In this document: piece by piece, positions 26,395-35,618 of the stretch | Position numbering within the stretch: position 1 is the stretch's first letter | Layout of the letters: every line of letters begins with the position of its first letter | NCBI GenBank assembly: GCA_964473205.1 | Contig: CAYYOK010000004.1 | Coordinates: 1 to 64,000 of the forward strand | Source of the DNA: CAYMRL01 sp964473205 | Lineage (GTDB): Bacteria; Deinococcota; Deinococci; Deinococcales; Trueperaceae | Reading direction: 5' to 3' | DNA length: 64,000 bases | Position numbers and translations under genes: made by a program | Notes under the pieces: generated by a model | The model's input: only the letters and a program-made list of their open reading frames with translations | What the model was told of the DNA's origin: nothing | Database searches by the model: none

Positions 26395-26489
26395 GCCGGC
26401 GGCGCTACCCCCATCCCAGGCCGCGCAGCGGCCGGCCCGAAGCCCGCACCGCCCGCGCTCGCAGTGAAGTTATCACGCGTCGATGAGGG

Positions 26490-27848
26490 TCAGGCGTCGT
26501 CCTGGGCGACTGCCGAGGGGTCGTAGTCATCCGCCAAGGGATCGACGGCCGCCGGCTCGTCAGGACCGGCATCGTCCTCGGCACCGCCAGCCGCCGCCTC
26601 GGTGTCGAGGTAGTCGAAGACGGCGTCGCCGATCCTGACCTCGTCGCCGCTGGCGGCGCCGGCGCGCCTGAGCAGCTTGTCGATGCCCAGCGAGCGGAAG
26701 TGGTGCTGTAGGTAGGCGACGGCGTCCTTGTTCATCGGATCGAAGCGGTTGACCACCGCCTCGATCTCGGTGCCGAACACGACCCAGCCGAGGCCGGACA
26801 TGTCGCGCTTGACCGTCGACGGCGTGATCTCCTGCCGCCTGGCCGAGACGGTGGAGACCGGCGCGGGGCGTGGCGGCAGCAGCGCGAACAGGGCGCGCCT
26901 GAGGTCGTTCAAGCCCGCGCCCGTGAGGGTGGAGACCGACATCAGCGGAAGGCCGCGCCCGGAGAGCTCGCTCTCGGCGGCGGCCAGCTCGTTCGGCTCG
27001 ACCAGGTCGAGCTTGTTCAGCGCGATCAGCGACGGACGCTCGAGCAGCGCGGGGTCGTAGGCCTCCAGCTCCGTGCGCAGCGCATCGAAGATCGTGGCGG
27101 GATCGGCAGCGGCGTCGAGCACGTAGACGAGCAGCCTGGTGCGGGAGATGTGCCTGAGGAAGTCGAGGCCGAGCCCCTTGCCTAGGTGAGCGTCCTCGAT
27201 GATGCCCGGGATGTCCGCCATCGTGAAGCGGGTGTGGTCGAGCTCGACGACGCCGAGGTTGGGGCTGAGCGTCGTGAACGGGTAGTCGGCGACCAGCGGC
27301 CGCGAGTTCGAGAGGGCGGCGAGCAGGCTCGACTTGCCGGCGTTCGGGTAGCCGACCAGGCCGACGTCGGCGATGATCCTCAGCTCGAGGCGCAGCTTCC
27401 GCCTCTCGCCGGGCGTGCCGTACTCGGCGAAGCGCGGCGCGCGCCTGACCGAGTTTGCGAAGGAGGCGTTGCCGCGCCCGCCCTCGCCGCCCTTGGCCAC
27501 GCACACGCTCTCGCCCACCTCGAGCAGATCGCCTACGACCTCGCCGGTCTCGATGTCCGTCGCGATGGTGCCGACGGGGACGTCGACGTAGATGTCCGCA
27601 CCGGCCTGACCGGCGCGGTTCTTGCCCTCGCCCTGCTGGCCGACCGGCGCCTTGAACGAGGTGCGGCCGACGAGCCTGTCGATCGAGGTGACGTCGTCGA
27701 CGGCCCTCAAGTACACCGATCCGCCCCTGCCGCCGTGGCCGCCGTCCGGCCCGCCCTTGGGGATGTACTTAAGGCGCATGAACGAGAGGCCGCCGTCGCC
27801 GCCCTTGCCCGCCTGCACGGTGATGTCTAGTACGTCTCTGAAACCCAC
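26490..27848 (-). CDS. obgE: GTPase ObgE/CgtA
   Basis: This 452-aa essential GTPase acts in 50S assembly and the stringent response. Residues 1-158 are the glycine-rich Obg fold (GGDGGLSFMR, GGHGGRGGSVY). The G domain has G1 GYPNAGKSS, G3 DIPGIIE and G4 NKLD. The C-terminal OCT domain lies at about 330-425, followed by an acidic tail (DDAGPDEPAAVDPLADDYD). The GTG start is used. It lies downstream of the rplU-rpmA terminator, so it has its own promoter or depends on read-through. Confidence 0.95.
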   Translation of the reverse strand: MGFRDVLDITVQAGKGGDGGLSFMRLKYIPKGGPDGGHGGRGGSVYLRAVDDVTSIDRLVGRTSFKAPVGQQGEGKNRAGQAGADIYVDVPVGTIATDIETGEVVGDLLEVGESVCVAKGGEGGRGNASFANSVRRAPRFAEYGTPGERRKLRLELRIIADVGLVGYPNAGKSSLLAALSNSRPLVADYPFTTLSPNLGVVELDHTRFTMADIPGIIEDAHLGKGLGLDFLRHISRTRLLVYVLDAAADPATIFDALRTELEAYDPALLERPSLIALNKLDLVEPNELAAAESELSGRGLPLMSVSTLTGAGLNDLRRALFALLPPRPAPVSTVSARRQEITPSTVKRDMSGLGWVVFGTEIEAVVNRFDPMNKDAVAYLQHHFRSLGIDKLLRRAGAASGDEVRIGDAVFDYLDTEAAAGGAEDDAGPDEPAAVDPLADDYDPSAVAQDDA

Positions 27849-27914
27849 GTCTCGACCCCGAACTGCCCGTTCGCGCGTGGCTGCGCGCTGATACGAGGAT
27901 GCCGCGAGAAGAAA

Positions 27915-27941
27915 GCGCGGCTCCTGACTATGGAGCCGCGC
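27915..27941 (-). terminator. Rho-independent terminator after rpmA
   Basis: A perfect 10-bp stem GCGCGGCTCC / GGAGCCGCGC with a 7-nt loop is followed on the minus strand by TTTCTTCTC. It separates the rplU-rpmA transcript from obgE. Confidence 0.88.
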
Positions 27942-27995
27942 GCTGCCTGCGGATGTCGTCCGCGCGGCCCAAGGGCGCGCGGGGCGTCGAATGCC

Positions 27996-28271
27996 TCAGT
28001 CCGCCGCCACGGCGGGAGAGGAGGTCTCGATGCTGATGAAGCGGCCCTTGGCGCCCTTGTCGTGGAAGCGGACCGTGCCGCCCTTCAGCGCGAACAGCGT
28101 GAAGTCCGAGCCGACGCCGACGTTCATGCCGGGCTTGAACTTGGTGCCGCGCTGGCGCACCAAGATGTTGCCGGCGAGGACCACTTGGCCGTCGAAACGC
28201 TTGACGCCGAGGCGCTTGGACTGGCTGTCGCGCCCGTTCTTCGAGCTGCCTACGCCCTTCTTGTGAGCCAT
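27996..28271 (-). CDS. rpmA: 50S ribosomal protein bL27
   Basis: This is a 91-aa L27 protein that starts directly with AHKKGVGSSKNGRDS, so no cleavable N-terminal extension of the Firmicutes type is present. RLGVKRFDGQVVLAGNILVRQRGT is the family core. L27 reaches the peptidyl-transferase centre. The stop is 52 nt before the terminator hairpin. It follows rplU with a 1-nt gap. Confidence 0.96.
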   Translation of the reverse strand: MAHKKGVGSSKNGRDSQSKRLGVKRFDGQVVLAGNILVRQRGTKFKPGMNVGVGSDFTLFALKGGTVRFHDKGAKGRFISIETSSPAVAAD

Positions 28272-28272
28272 C

Positions 28273-28599
28273 TCAGGCCTTCTTCCCGGACTTGGCGCCC
28301 TTGATGCCGGTGATCCTCACCTCGGTGTAGGACTGGCGGTGACCCGTGTGGCGCCGGTAGTTGCTCTTGGCCTTGAACTTGTAGACGTGGATCTTCTCGC
28401 CGCGGCCGTGGCCCACGACCTCGGCGCTGACGCTGGCGCCCTCGACCGTCGGGGAGCCGACGACCGTCGACTCGCCGCCGAGCAGCAACACGGGCAGGTC
28501 GACCACGGTACCGGCTTCGGCTTCGATCTTCTCAAGCCGGAGCACGTCACCCTCGGCCACGCGGTACTGCTTACCGCCCGCTTGCACGATCGCGAACAT
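28273..28599 (-). CDS. rplU: 50S ribosomal protein bL21
   Basis: This 108-aa L21 protein starts at MFAIVQAGGKQYRVAEGDV, the universal N-terminus, so the ATG at 28599 is used rather than codons further upstream. The C-terminal KSNYRRHTGHRQSYTEVRI is the rRNA-binding signature. It is cotranscribed with rpmA from the promoter about 60 nt upstream. Confidence 0.96.
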   Translation of the reverse strand: MFAIVQAGGKQYRVAEGDVLRLEKIEAEAGTVVDLPVLLLGGESTVVGSPTVEGASVSAEVVGHGRGEKIHVYKFKAKSNYRRHTGHRQSYTEVRITGIKGAKSGKKA

Positions 28600-28653
28600 C
28601 ACGAACCTCCAGCGCTCACCCCAGTTCCGAGGGTGGCGCACAACCGAACAAGA

Positions 28654-28683
28654 AGTATAGCTCAGCAGGGCGGGCGAGTTCAA
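28654..28683 (-). promoter_or_regulatory. Promoter of rplU-rpmA
   Basis: On the minus strand TTGAAC (28678-28683) and the perfect -10 TATACT (28654-28659) are separated by 18 nt. The leader is about 50 nt long. Confidence 0.8.
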
Positions 28684-28689
28684 CCGTTC

Positions 28690-28723
28690 GCGGCGGCCCG
28701 CCTGCCTCTGCAGGGGCCGCCGC
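28690..28723 (-). terminator. GC-rich hairpin after the caspase-like lipoprotein gene
   Basis: A perfect 10-bp stem GCGGCGGCCC / GGGCCGCCGC with a 14-nt loop lies 71 nt past the stop codon of the lipoprotein gene and just before the rplU promoter. The T-tract is weak, so it may be an inefficient or factor-assisted terminator. Confidence 0.6.
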
Positions 28724-28793
28724 GATCCATGTGGCCTGTCGACGAGCTTCTGCGCCGAGTCTGTGGCAAGAGGTCTCGGCTCTCAGAGCCTCA

Positions 28794-30860
28794 TCACTCG
28801 TCGCCGCTGAGGTTCCAAGCCCAGCCGGTGCGCCGCACGGCGCTCTCCTCCACCCAGTTGCCGAACAGCGTGCCTCCGACCGGTCGCAAGCCGTACGCCT
28901 CCGGGATGTTGAAGAAGACCTCGTTGGTGCTGAGCGAGAGCGGGTACGAAGAGCCGTCCGGGCATGAGACGAGACCGTTCAGCGGGGTCGTCTGGCTCGT
29001 ACCCCAACCCGTCACCAGCGGGCTCGAGCCGGTGTAGTCGAAGCGGATGCCGGCGTTCGAGTTCTCGAGTGAGCGGCTGCCCTCGCCGGTGACGGTGCAG
29101 TTCTGAGCGTCGAAACCGTCGATGGTTATCGCCGCGGTGCCGTCGACGAGGTTGTAGAAGACGTACTGGGAACCTGGCGGCGTGCCCGGGTCGCGCTGGA
29201 AGACCACGTTAGCGAGGATGCTCCTGTTGATGCCGCCGGTCAGCGACTGCGAGTAGTACTCGACGGTGCCTGAGTAGAAGGCGCTCGAGTCGGGCTCTCC
29301 GGCGATGCGAGGAACCCCCGTCACGACGCTCGAGCCGCCCTCTGGCAGCGTCACCCACGCGCGCACCTCGATCTCCTCGCCCTCCTTGACGTCGCGGCCC
29401 AGCGGCACGTCGACCGTCAGACGCCAAGTGGCGAGCCCCTGGATCCCGCCCAGGTTGGCGAGGGTGTCTGAGGCGCGTTGGTTGCCGTCGACGCTGACCG
29501 TGAAGCGCACGTCGTCGCCCTGATCGGCGAAGAAGCCGAGCACCTCGACGTCGAGGACGATCGTGTCGGGGATGCCGTCGTCGGGCGTGTCCTCGACCTG
29601 GATCTCGACGGCGGTGCGGATGTCGTCGCCGCTGAAGGCGTCCCTCGCGGTGACGAGGTCGCGGATGCGCAGGTCGCCGCCCACGGCACGCCAACTGGCT
29701 CTGAGCGCACCGCCGTTGACGGGATCTTTGGCGACACCCAAGGCCTCCATCGCCTGGCCGACGCTGAGGCCCTGCTCGAGCATCAACTGCATGAAGTCAG
29801 CGGAGCGCTGCGCCCAATCGGCGTCGACCAGGCCGTCCCAGCTCACGAAGATGCCGCTCGAGCCGGCGATGGCGGAGACGAAGTCGGGGCGGTACGTGCT
29901 GCACGAGACGAGGACGAACAGCGTGTCAGCCAGGCCCTGCGGGTAGTAGTAGCGGAAGAAGTCGGCGGTCACGGCGATCGAGCGGTGCTTGCTGCCCTGG
30001 TAGAGCACGACGCCGACGAGGTCGAGGGCGAGGAGGTCCTCGGCGTCGCCATCGAAGCGCGACACCAGGAAGTCGGTCCGGCAGTCGCCGGATCCCCCGG
30101 CTCCAGTGCCGAGCGGCTTGGGTCCGGCCTTCTTGTCGGTGCACAGCGTGCCGCCGTGCGTCGTGATGTAGACGACGTCGTAGGCGTCGAGGCCGAGGAG
30201 GTCGGACGCGAAGACCTGTGGGTCGGCGCCGCTGAGCGAGGCGAGGTACTCGACGCGGCCCTGGTAGTCGGGCGTGTCGGCGAGCATGGCGGCGACGTCG
30301 GCGGCCGAATCCATCCCGCCGAAGTCGTAGGGGAACGCGGCCAGCACCAGGGCGCTCTTGGGCGAGCCCGTGCCGCCGGCGACGACGGCCGGACTCAGCG
30401 TGCCGGCCGCTTGGCTGCGAGCCTGCGCGGCTGCCGTCGGCGCGACGAAGCCACCCGAGGCCGCCAGCGGCTGATCGATGCTCAGATCGACGACGGTCGG
30501 ACGTCCGCCTTCCAGCCGGAACACGACCGCTGCGTCGTTGGCGCCGGCCTCGGCGAGGTCGGGCAGCGCGTCGAGCAGCTCGAGCGCCTCGTCGGTGCTG
30601 CCGCCGGAGGCGAGCAGGTCGGCGATCTGCTCGGCGAGCGTCAGGCTGCGGCTGATCACGCTCAGCTCGACGTCCGAGAAGCGGCACGGGTAGAGGGCGG
30701 CCTGGCAGTCGAGGGTCGGGTAGTCGGGGCCCGGCGGTTGCGGCGCGCCGCAGGCGGCCAGGATCGTCGCCATCACGGCCAGGACCACCAGGCGCCAGCG
30801 CCGGCGGGCCGGACGCCTGAGGCGTTCGGAGATTTCTAGGGCTTGCGTTTCGAATCGCAT
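28794..30860 (-). CDS. Lipoprotein with caspase-like (clan CD) cysteine protease domain
   Basis: This is a 688-aa secreted protein. After a basic N-terminus, a helix ends in the lipobox LAAC with C37, so it is predicted to be a membrane-anchored lipoprotein. Residues about 165-400 have the clan CD layout: a hydrophobic strand then His (DVVYITTHGG, H235), and a second strand then Cys (TLFVLVSCSTY, C320). These are the catalytic positions of caspases, gingipains and CHAT proteases. The C-terminal 280 residues are beta-rich, with no recognised domain. The ATG at 30860 follows AAGAAGGAG and is chosen over upstream codons. It is divergent from a large AfsR-like regulator 180 nt away. The peptidase call rests on motifs only; the substrate is unknown. 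Confidence 0.72.
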   Translation of the reverse strand: MRFETQALEISERLRRPARRRWRLVVLAVMATILAACGAPQPPGPDYPTLDCQAALYPCRFSDVELSVISRSLTLAEQIADLLASGGSTDEALELLDALPDLAEAGANDAAVVFRLEGGRPTVVDLSIDQPLAASGGFVAPTAAAQARSQAAGTLSPAVVAGGTGSPKSALVLAAFPYDFGGMDSAADVAAMLADTPDYQGRVEYLASLSGADPQVFASDLLGLDAYDVVYITTHGGTLCTDKKAGPKPLGTGAGGSGDCRTDFLVSRFDGDAEDLLALDLVGVVLYQGSKHRSIAVTADFFRYYYPQGLADTLFVLVSCSTYRPDFVSAIAGSSGIFVSWDGLVDADWAQRSADFMQLMLEQGLSVGQAMEALGVAKDPVNGGALRASWRAVGGDLRIRDLVTARDAFSGDDIRTAVEIQVEDTPDDGIPDTIVLDVEVLGFFADQGDDVRFTVSVDGNQRASDTLANLGGIQGLATWRLTVDVPLGRDVKEGEEIEVRAWVTLPEGGSSVVTGVPRIAGEPDSSAFYSGTVEYYSQSLTGGINRSILANVVFQRDPGTPPGSQYVFYNLVDGTAAITIDGFDAQNCTVTGEGSRSLENSNAGIRFDYTGSSPLVTGWGTSQTTPLNGLVSCPDGSSYPLSLSTNEVFFNIPEAYGLRPVGGTLFGNWVEESAVRRTGWAWNLSGDE

Positions 30861-31039
30861 GTCTTGCTCCTTCTTGCGGCCAGGCGCCTGTGCGCCTGCC
30901 GTTCGCGAGAAGGATGCTCCCGGGTGCGTGACACCGGCGTCGCCACTCCGTGACACTCGTGAATCTCTTCACGAGCACTCCTGCCACGCCGCGAGCCGAC
31001 TACCCTGACCACGACCTCAGAAGCCCCTATGATGCGCTC

Positions 31040-34003
31040 GTGCGCGAAGCTGGAGGGCGAGGAACGGCCGGTCGCCTCGGGGCGGAGCCCTCCGCCGGAC
31101 CTCGCGCCTCGCTGCTCGGCAGGCCGCGCGTCGGAACCGACCCCGAGACCTCAGAGGCCATCGAGCTGCGAGCCGACCGGCGTCATCAGCTCCTCGCCTA
31201 CCTCGCGTATCAGGGGACGTGGGTCGAACGGTCGAGGCTCGCCGAGCTGTTCTGGGGCGACTCGCCGCAGGACACCGCCTCGCAGAACCTCAGGCAGCTC
31301 GTCGGCCGCGCCAAACGGCTGCCGTGGGCAGCAGACCTCGAGGTCGACAGGCAGCGGGTGCGGTGGCGGGTGCGCACCGACGTCGCCGAGCTGAGGGAGG
31401 CTTTGAGCAGCGGCCACCTCGGCGCCGCCGCCGAGCTCGACCGTGGGCCGCTGCTCGAGGGCGTGGAGGGTTACGAGGCGAGCGAGTTCTCGACCTGGCT
31501 CGAGCTCGAGCGCGAGCAGCTCTGGTCGCTTTCGCGTACGAGCCTCCTCGGGCTGGCGAGCGAGAGCGCCGCCGACGGCGACCCCGAGGCGGCCGCCGCG
31601 CTGCTGGAGCGCGTCATCGAGCGCGATCCTTTCGACGAGGAGGCCGTGGCGCTGCGCCTCGAGCTGGGCCGCGACCACCCGCGTGTACAGGGCGCGCTGC
31701 GCGTCTACCGGGAGTTCGCCAGGCGCCTAGGGCGCGAGCTAGGCATGGAGCCCGCGGCCGCGACTCGCCGACTGGCCGAGGAGCTGGCGGCAGTGGAGAG
31801 CCGGCCGACCCCGCGCGGGACCAGCCGGCCGCCGGCAGACGCCGCGTCGACGGCAGCGGTCGGGCACGCGGGCGTCGCCAAGCCCGGAACCTCGTTCATA
31901 GGCAGGACCAGGGAGCTGGGTCTCATCGGGAAGCGTCTCGGTCGCGACGACGGCAGGCTCGTCACGCTGGTCGGGCCCAGCGGCATCGGCAAGACCAGGC
32001 TCGCCCGCGAGGCGCTGAGGATCTTCGGCGGGAGCTTCGAGAGGGTGACGTTCGTCCAGCTGCTGCACGCCAAGGAGGCCGACGACCTCCCGCGTCGCCT
32101 CGCCCAGGCGCTCGGGATCTCTCTGGGCGGCGCGGGCAACGGCCTGACCGAGGTCGTCGCGGCGCTTCACGAGGCCGACGTCCTGGTGGTCCTCGACAAC
32201 CTCGAGCACCTGTCGGGTGCCGCCGCGGTCGTGGCCGAGCTGTTGGCTGCGGCGCCACGGCTGCGGCTGCTGGCGACGAGCCACGAGCGCCTCGGCCTGG
32301 CGCAGGAGTGGGTCTTGAGCGTCGAGGGGTTGCCGCTGTCCAGCGGCGGACCGGAGGGCGCCGTCGATCTCTTCGTGTCACGGGCCCGGCTCACCTCGCC
32401 CGACTTCGAGCCTTCGGCCGCCGACTTAGGCGCGATCGAGAGGCTCTGCCGCCTGCTCAACGGCACGCCGCTCGCGATCGAGCTAGCAGCGGCCTGGACG
32501 CGGGTGCTCCCCGTCAGTGGGATAACCGAGCAGCTCGAGGAGTCGCTGGACTTCCTCGCCGATGGCGCCCCCGACCGCGAGGAGCGCCACCGCAGCCTGC
32601 GATCGGTCTTCGACTACACCTGGTCGCTCCTGGACGCAGGTCAGAGGCGGAGCCTCGCCCGTCTGGCCGTCTTCCGCGGCGGGTTCACGCATGCGGCGGC
32701 CGCCTCCGTCACCGATACCAACCTGGCTCAGCTCGCGGCGCTCGTCGATCGCTCGCTGATCCGCGCTAGTGGCGGGCGGTTCGACGTTCACTCGCTGCTG
32801 CGCGCCTACCTGCTCGAGGAGCTGGCGGGCATGGACGAGGAGCCGGCCGCGTCTCGCGACAGGCACCTGCGCTACTACGTGGCGCTGGTCGAGTGTCCCT
32901 CCGGCGCCGGCGCGAGTCAGGTCTCGGCGGCGTGGCGCGAGCGCATGGCCGCCGACAGCGACAACTTGATGGCTGCGCTCGAGTGGGCCGCGTCCAGACG
33001 CTCTCAGGCGAACGTCGAGCTCGGCTTCAGGCTGGCGGCGCAGCTCCACGGCCTGTGGGTGGCGAGCAGCAACCTGCGCGAAGGGCGAGCCAGGATCGAT
33101 GCGCTGCTGTCCGCCGCAGGCGAGCTCAGGCCTTCCGGCGCGCTGGCCCGGTCACTGATCATCGCCGGCGCCCTTTCGATGTTCCTGGCGGAGTTCGACC
33201 TGGCGACCTCGTACCTCATGCGCGCCCTCGATGTCGCGTCCCAGGCCGGCGACGACGCCGCCCTGGCTCGAGCGCACGGCACCCTCGGCGCCACGGCGGT
33301 GCGCCGCGGGCTCCACGACGACGCGTGCGAGCACCTGAGGCTCGGGATGGAGTTGATGCGCTCCGATCCCGACCCTGACACCTTGGTGCGGCTGCTGACC
33401 AACCTGGCGGCGTTGAACCTCGACGACGGCGAAGCCGATCTCTCCGCGGCCCAGCTCGAGGAGGCGCTGGCCGTCGTGAGGCCGCTGGGCGACGACCTGC
33501 TGCAGATGACGCTCGAGCACAACCTCGGACTGGCCGAGCTGCTCAGGGGCGCTAACGCCAAGGCGGCGCACTACCTGGGAGAGGCGTTGGCGCGGGCCCG
33601 CGCCGCGGGAGCGCAGCGGGTCGTCGCGGATGTCCTCAACGCGCTGACGAGCCTGGCGCTGGCCGAGGACGACCTCGCCGCCGCCGAGGCCGCCTCTTCG
33701 GAGAGCCTCGCGATCAGGTCAAGGCTGGGTGACGACTTCGGGCTCGCCTACTCCTTCGAGGCCAGGGCGGCGCTAAGCGCCCGCACCGGCGATCCCAGGC
33801 GAGCCGCGACGCTGCTCGGCGCAGCCGCAGCGCTGCGCCAGGACCTCGGCGCGCCCCTGCCGCTCTCGTGGAGCAAGCCGGTCGACGCGGCGCGCGAGGC
33901 CTGCGAGCGCGCGTTGGGACCTTCAGGGTACGAGGCTGAAGCTGCGATCGGCGGGCGCTTGGGGCGGCAGGCCGCGGTAGCGCTGGCGGCGGGGTCGACC
34001 TGA
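31040..34003 (+). CDS. AfsR-like regulator: BTAD, STAND ATPase and TPR domains
   Basis: The protein is 987 aa from the GTG at 31040. This GTG is preferred because TATGAT (31028-31033) lies 6 nt before it, a leaderless arrangement; an in-frame GTG at 30950 would add 30 residues. Domains are: an OmpR-like winged helix (about 25-115: LLGRPRV, LLAYLAYQGTWVERSRLAELFWGD), a bacterial transcriptional activation domain (about 115-255), and an NB-ARC/STAND ATPase with Walker A GPSGIGKT (312-319) and Walker B VLVVLDN (381-387). TPR-like helical repeats run to about residue 960. Such proteins sense a ligand through the repeats and activate nearby genes on ATP binding. The divergent lipoprotein gene is the obvious candidate target. 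Confidence 0.87.
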   Translation: MREAGGRGTAGRLGAEPSAGPRASLLGRPRVGTDPETSEAIELRADRRHQLLAYLAYQGTWVERSRLAELFWGDSPQDTASQNLRQLVGRAKRLPWAADLEVDRQRVRWRVRTDVAELREALSSGHLGAAAELDRGPLLEGVEGYEASEFSTWLELEREQLWSLSRTSLLGLASESAADGDPEAAAALLERVIERDPFDEEAVALRLELGRDHPRVQGALRVYREFARRLGRELGMEPAAATRRLAEELAAVESRPTPRGTSRPPADAASTAAVGHAGVAKPGTSFIGRTRELGLIGKRLGRDDGRLVTLVGPSGIGKTRLAREALRIFGGSFERVTFVQLLHAKEADDLPRRLAQALGISLGGAGNGLTEVVAALHEADVLVVLDNLEHLSGAAAVVAELLAAAPRLRLLATSHERLGLAQEWVLSVEGLPLSSGGPEGAVDLFVSRARLTSPDFEPSAADLGAIERLCRLLNGTPLAIELAAAWTRVLPVSGITEQLEESLDFLADGAPDREERHRSLRSVFDYTWSLLDAGQRRSLARLAVFRGGFTHAAAASVTDTNLAQLAALVDRSLIRASGGRFDVHSLLRAYLLEELAGMDEEPAASRDRHLRYYVALVECPSGAGASQVSAAWRERMAADSDNLMAALEWAASRRSQANVELGFRLAAQLHGLWVASSNLREGRARIDALLSAAGELRPSGALARSLIIAGALSMFLAEFDLATSYLMRALDVASQAGDDAALARAHGTLGATAVRRGLHDDACEHLRLGMELMRSDPDPDTLVRLLTNLAALNLDDGEADLSAAQLEEALAVVRPLGDDLLQMTLEHNLGLAELLRGANAKAAHYLGEALARARAAGAQRVVADVLNALTSLALAEDDLAAAEAASSESLAIRSRLGDDFGLAYSFEARAALSARTGDPRRAATLLGAAAALRQDLGAPLPLSWSKPVDAAREACERALGPSGYEAEAAIGGRLGRQAAVALAAGST

Positions 34004-34086
34004 ATCCTCGACGCCGCCAGGCGCTGCGCCGACCGGTGGGGGCGGCGCCGGCTGGTGGGCGCGGCGTCTCCGTCCAAACCGCGCAG

Positions 34087-35520
34087 CTAACGCGCCATCT
34101 CCCCCGCTTGCGGCGCACCTGCCCCGACCGCGGCCGCCAGCTTCGGCCACGCCAGGCTGAGGGTGGCCACGCGCGTGAGGAGCTGGATCAGCAGCGCCAG
34201 CCACAAGCCGTGGTTGCCGTAGAGCGAGCCAAGCGGGACGGCCGTGGCGGCGAAGACCGCCGCCGCGACGATCATCGAGTTGCGCAGCGGCCGGGTGCGC
34301 GTCGCACCGAAGAAGACGCCGTCCCACATGAACGCCCACACGCCGGCCAGCGGCAGCAGCACCTGCCAGCCCCAGAAGCGCCCGGCCTCGGCGACCAGCT
34401 CGGGGTTGACGCTCATCGCCGGCAGGTAGAGGTCGCGAGCGGCCCAGACCAGGACCGCGATGATCGCTCCCCAGGCCAGCGCCATGTACGCGCTGCGCGT
34501 CACCACGTGCCTCAGCGCCCTGGCGTCCCTGGCGCCCACCGCGCGACCGGTGTAGACCTCGGCGGCCATCGCCACCCCGTCGACCAGCGTCGCCACCAGC
34601 AGGTAGGCCTGCAGCAGCACCTGGTTCGCGGCGAGCGTGAGCGTGCCGAGCCTCGCGCTGCGCTCGTTAAGGAAGGCGAGGCTGAGGCTGATCAGCAGCG
34701 TGCGGATCACCAGGTCGGCGTTGGCGGCGAGCAGAGGCCGCCACGCCGCGGCGTCGAAGACCTTCGGCCACTGAGCGCGCCAGGCCGAGTACGGCGCGCG
34801 CCGCAGCAGCAGCGCGACCACGCCCGCGGTGGTCGCGGCCTCGGCGATCACCGAGCCCCAGGCCGCGCCGGTGACGCCCCAGCCGAGGCCCAGCACGAAC
34901 GTCACCGTCAGGACGGCGTTGAGGACGTTCATGAACACCTGCGCGACCAGCACCGAGCGCGAGTCGCCTGTGCCCATCACCCAGGCGAGCAGCGCGTAGA
35001 GCGAGAGCGAGAAGGGCGAGCCCCAGATCCGCACGTGGAAGTACTGCCCCGCCAGCTCCGAGACCCGCGCCTCTGGCGCGATCAGCGCCAGGCCCAGCGC
35101 GAGGATCGGCACCTGCAGCACCAGCAGCCCGGCGGCGCCTACGAGCGCCGCCACCAGCGGCCTCAGACCGCGGACCAGCTTCTCGCCATCGTCGCGCGCG
35201 CTCGTCGCCTGCGCCACCAGCCCGGTGGTGGTGTAGCGCAGGAAGGCGAACGCCCAGATCAGCACCGTGAAGACCGTCCCCGCGACGCCGACGGCGGCGA
35301 TGATCGCCGGGTCGCCGAGGCGGCCGAGGATCGCGACGTCGACCATGCCCATCAGCGCCGGCGCGATGCCGGCGAGCATGGCTGGCAACGCGAAGCGCGT
35401 GAGCCGGAAGGTGGTCGGGTAGAGGGTGTCGGAGGAGTGTGTGGGGGTTATGGCGAGGATGCTACCCGGTTGGAGCTGAGCGAGTGTGGCTCTTCCGTCG
35501 CAGACGCAGGTCTCGGGCAT
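34087..35520 (-). CDS. MATE-family efflux transporter (DinF-like)
   Basis: The 477-aa protein has about twelve membrane helices arranged as two homologous halves. The first half opens with ALPAMLAGIAPALMGMVDVAILGRLGDPAIIAAVG, typical of the DinF branch. MATE proteins export cationic drugs or metabolites with Na+ or H+. The first 35 residues are not conserved, so a start nearer LYPTTFRLTRFALPA is possible. It converges on the AfsR-like gene with an 83-nt gap and is divergent from a toxin-antitoxin pair. Confidence 0.88.
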   Translation of the reverse strand: MPETCVCDGRATLAQLQPGSILAITPTHSSDTLYPTTFRLTRFALPAMLAGIAPALMGMVDVAILGRLGDPAIIAAVGVAGTVFTVLIWAFAFLRYTTTGLVAQATSARDDGEKLVRGLRPLVAALVGAAGLLVLQVPILALGLALIAPEARVSELAGQYFHVRIWGSPFSLSLYALLAWVMGTGDSRSVLVAQVFMNVLNAVLTVTFVLGLGWGVTGAAWGSVIAEAATTAGVVALLLRRAPYSAWRAQWPKVFDAAAWRPLLAANADLVIRTLLISLSLAFLNERSARLGTLTLAANQVLLQAYLLVATLVDGVAMAAEVYTGRAVGARDARALRHVVTRSAYMALAWGAIIAVLVWAARDLYLPAMSVNPELVAEAGRFWGWQVLLPLAGVWAFMWDGVFFGATRTRPLRNSMIVAAAVFAATAVPLGSLYGNHGLWLALLIQLLTRVATLSLAWPKLAAAVGAGAPQAGEMAR

Positions 35521-35618
35521 TTGCCTAGGTGATACGTACAGCCCGGACAGATATGTAGCATTCTGTTGGGTGGAGGTACGCCCTGACGGTTTCTCGGAGC
35601 AAACCGGCGTTCTACGTC

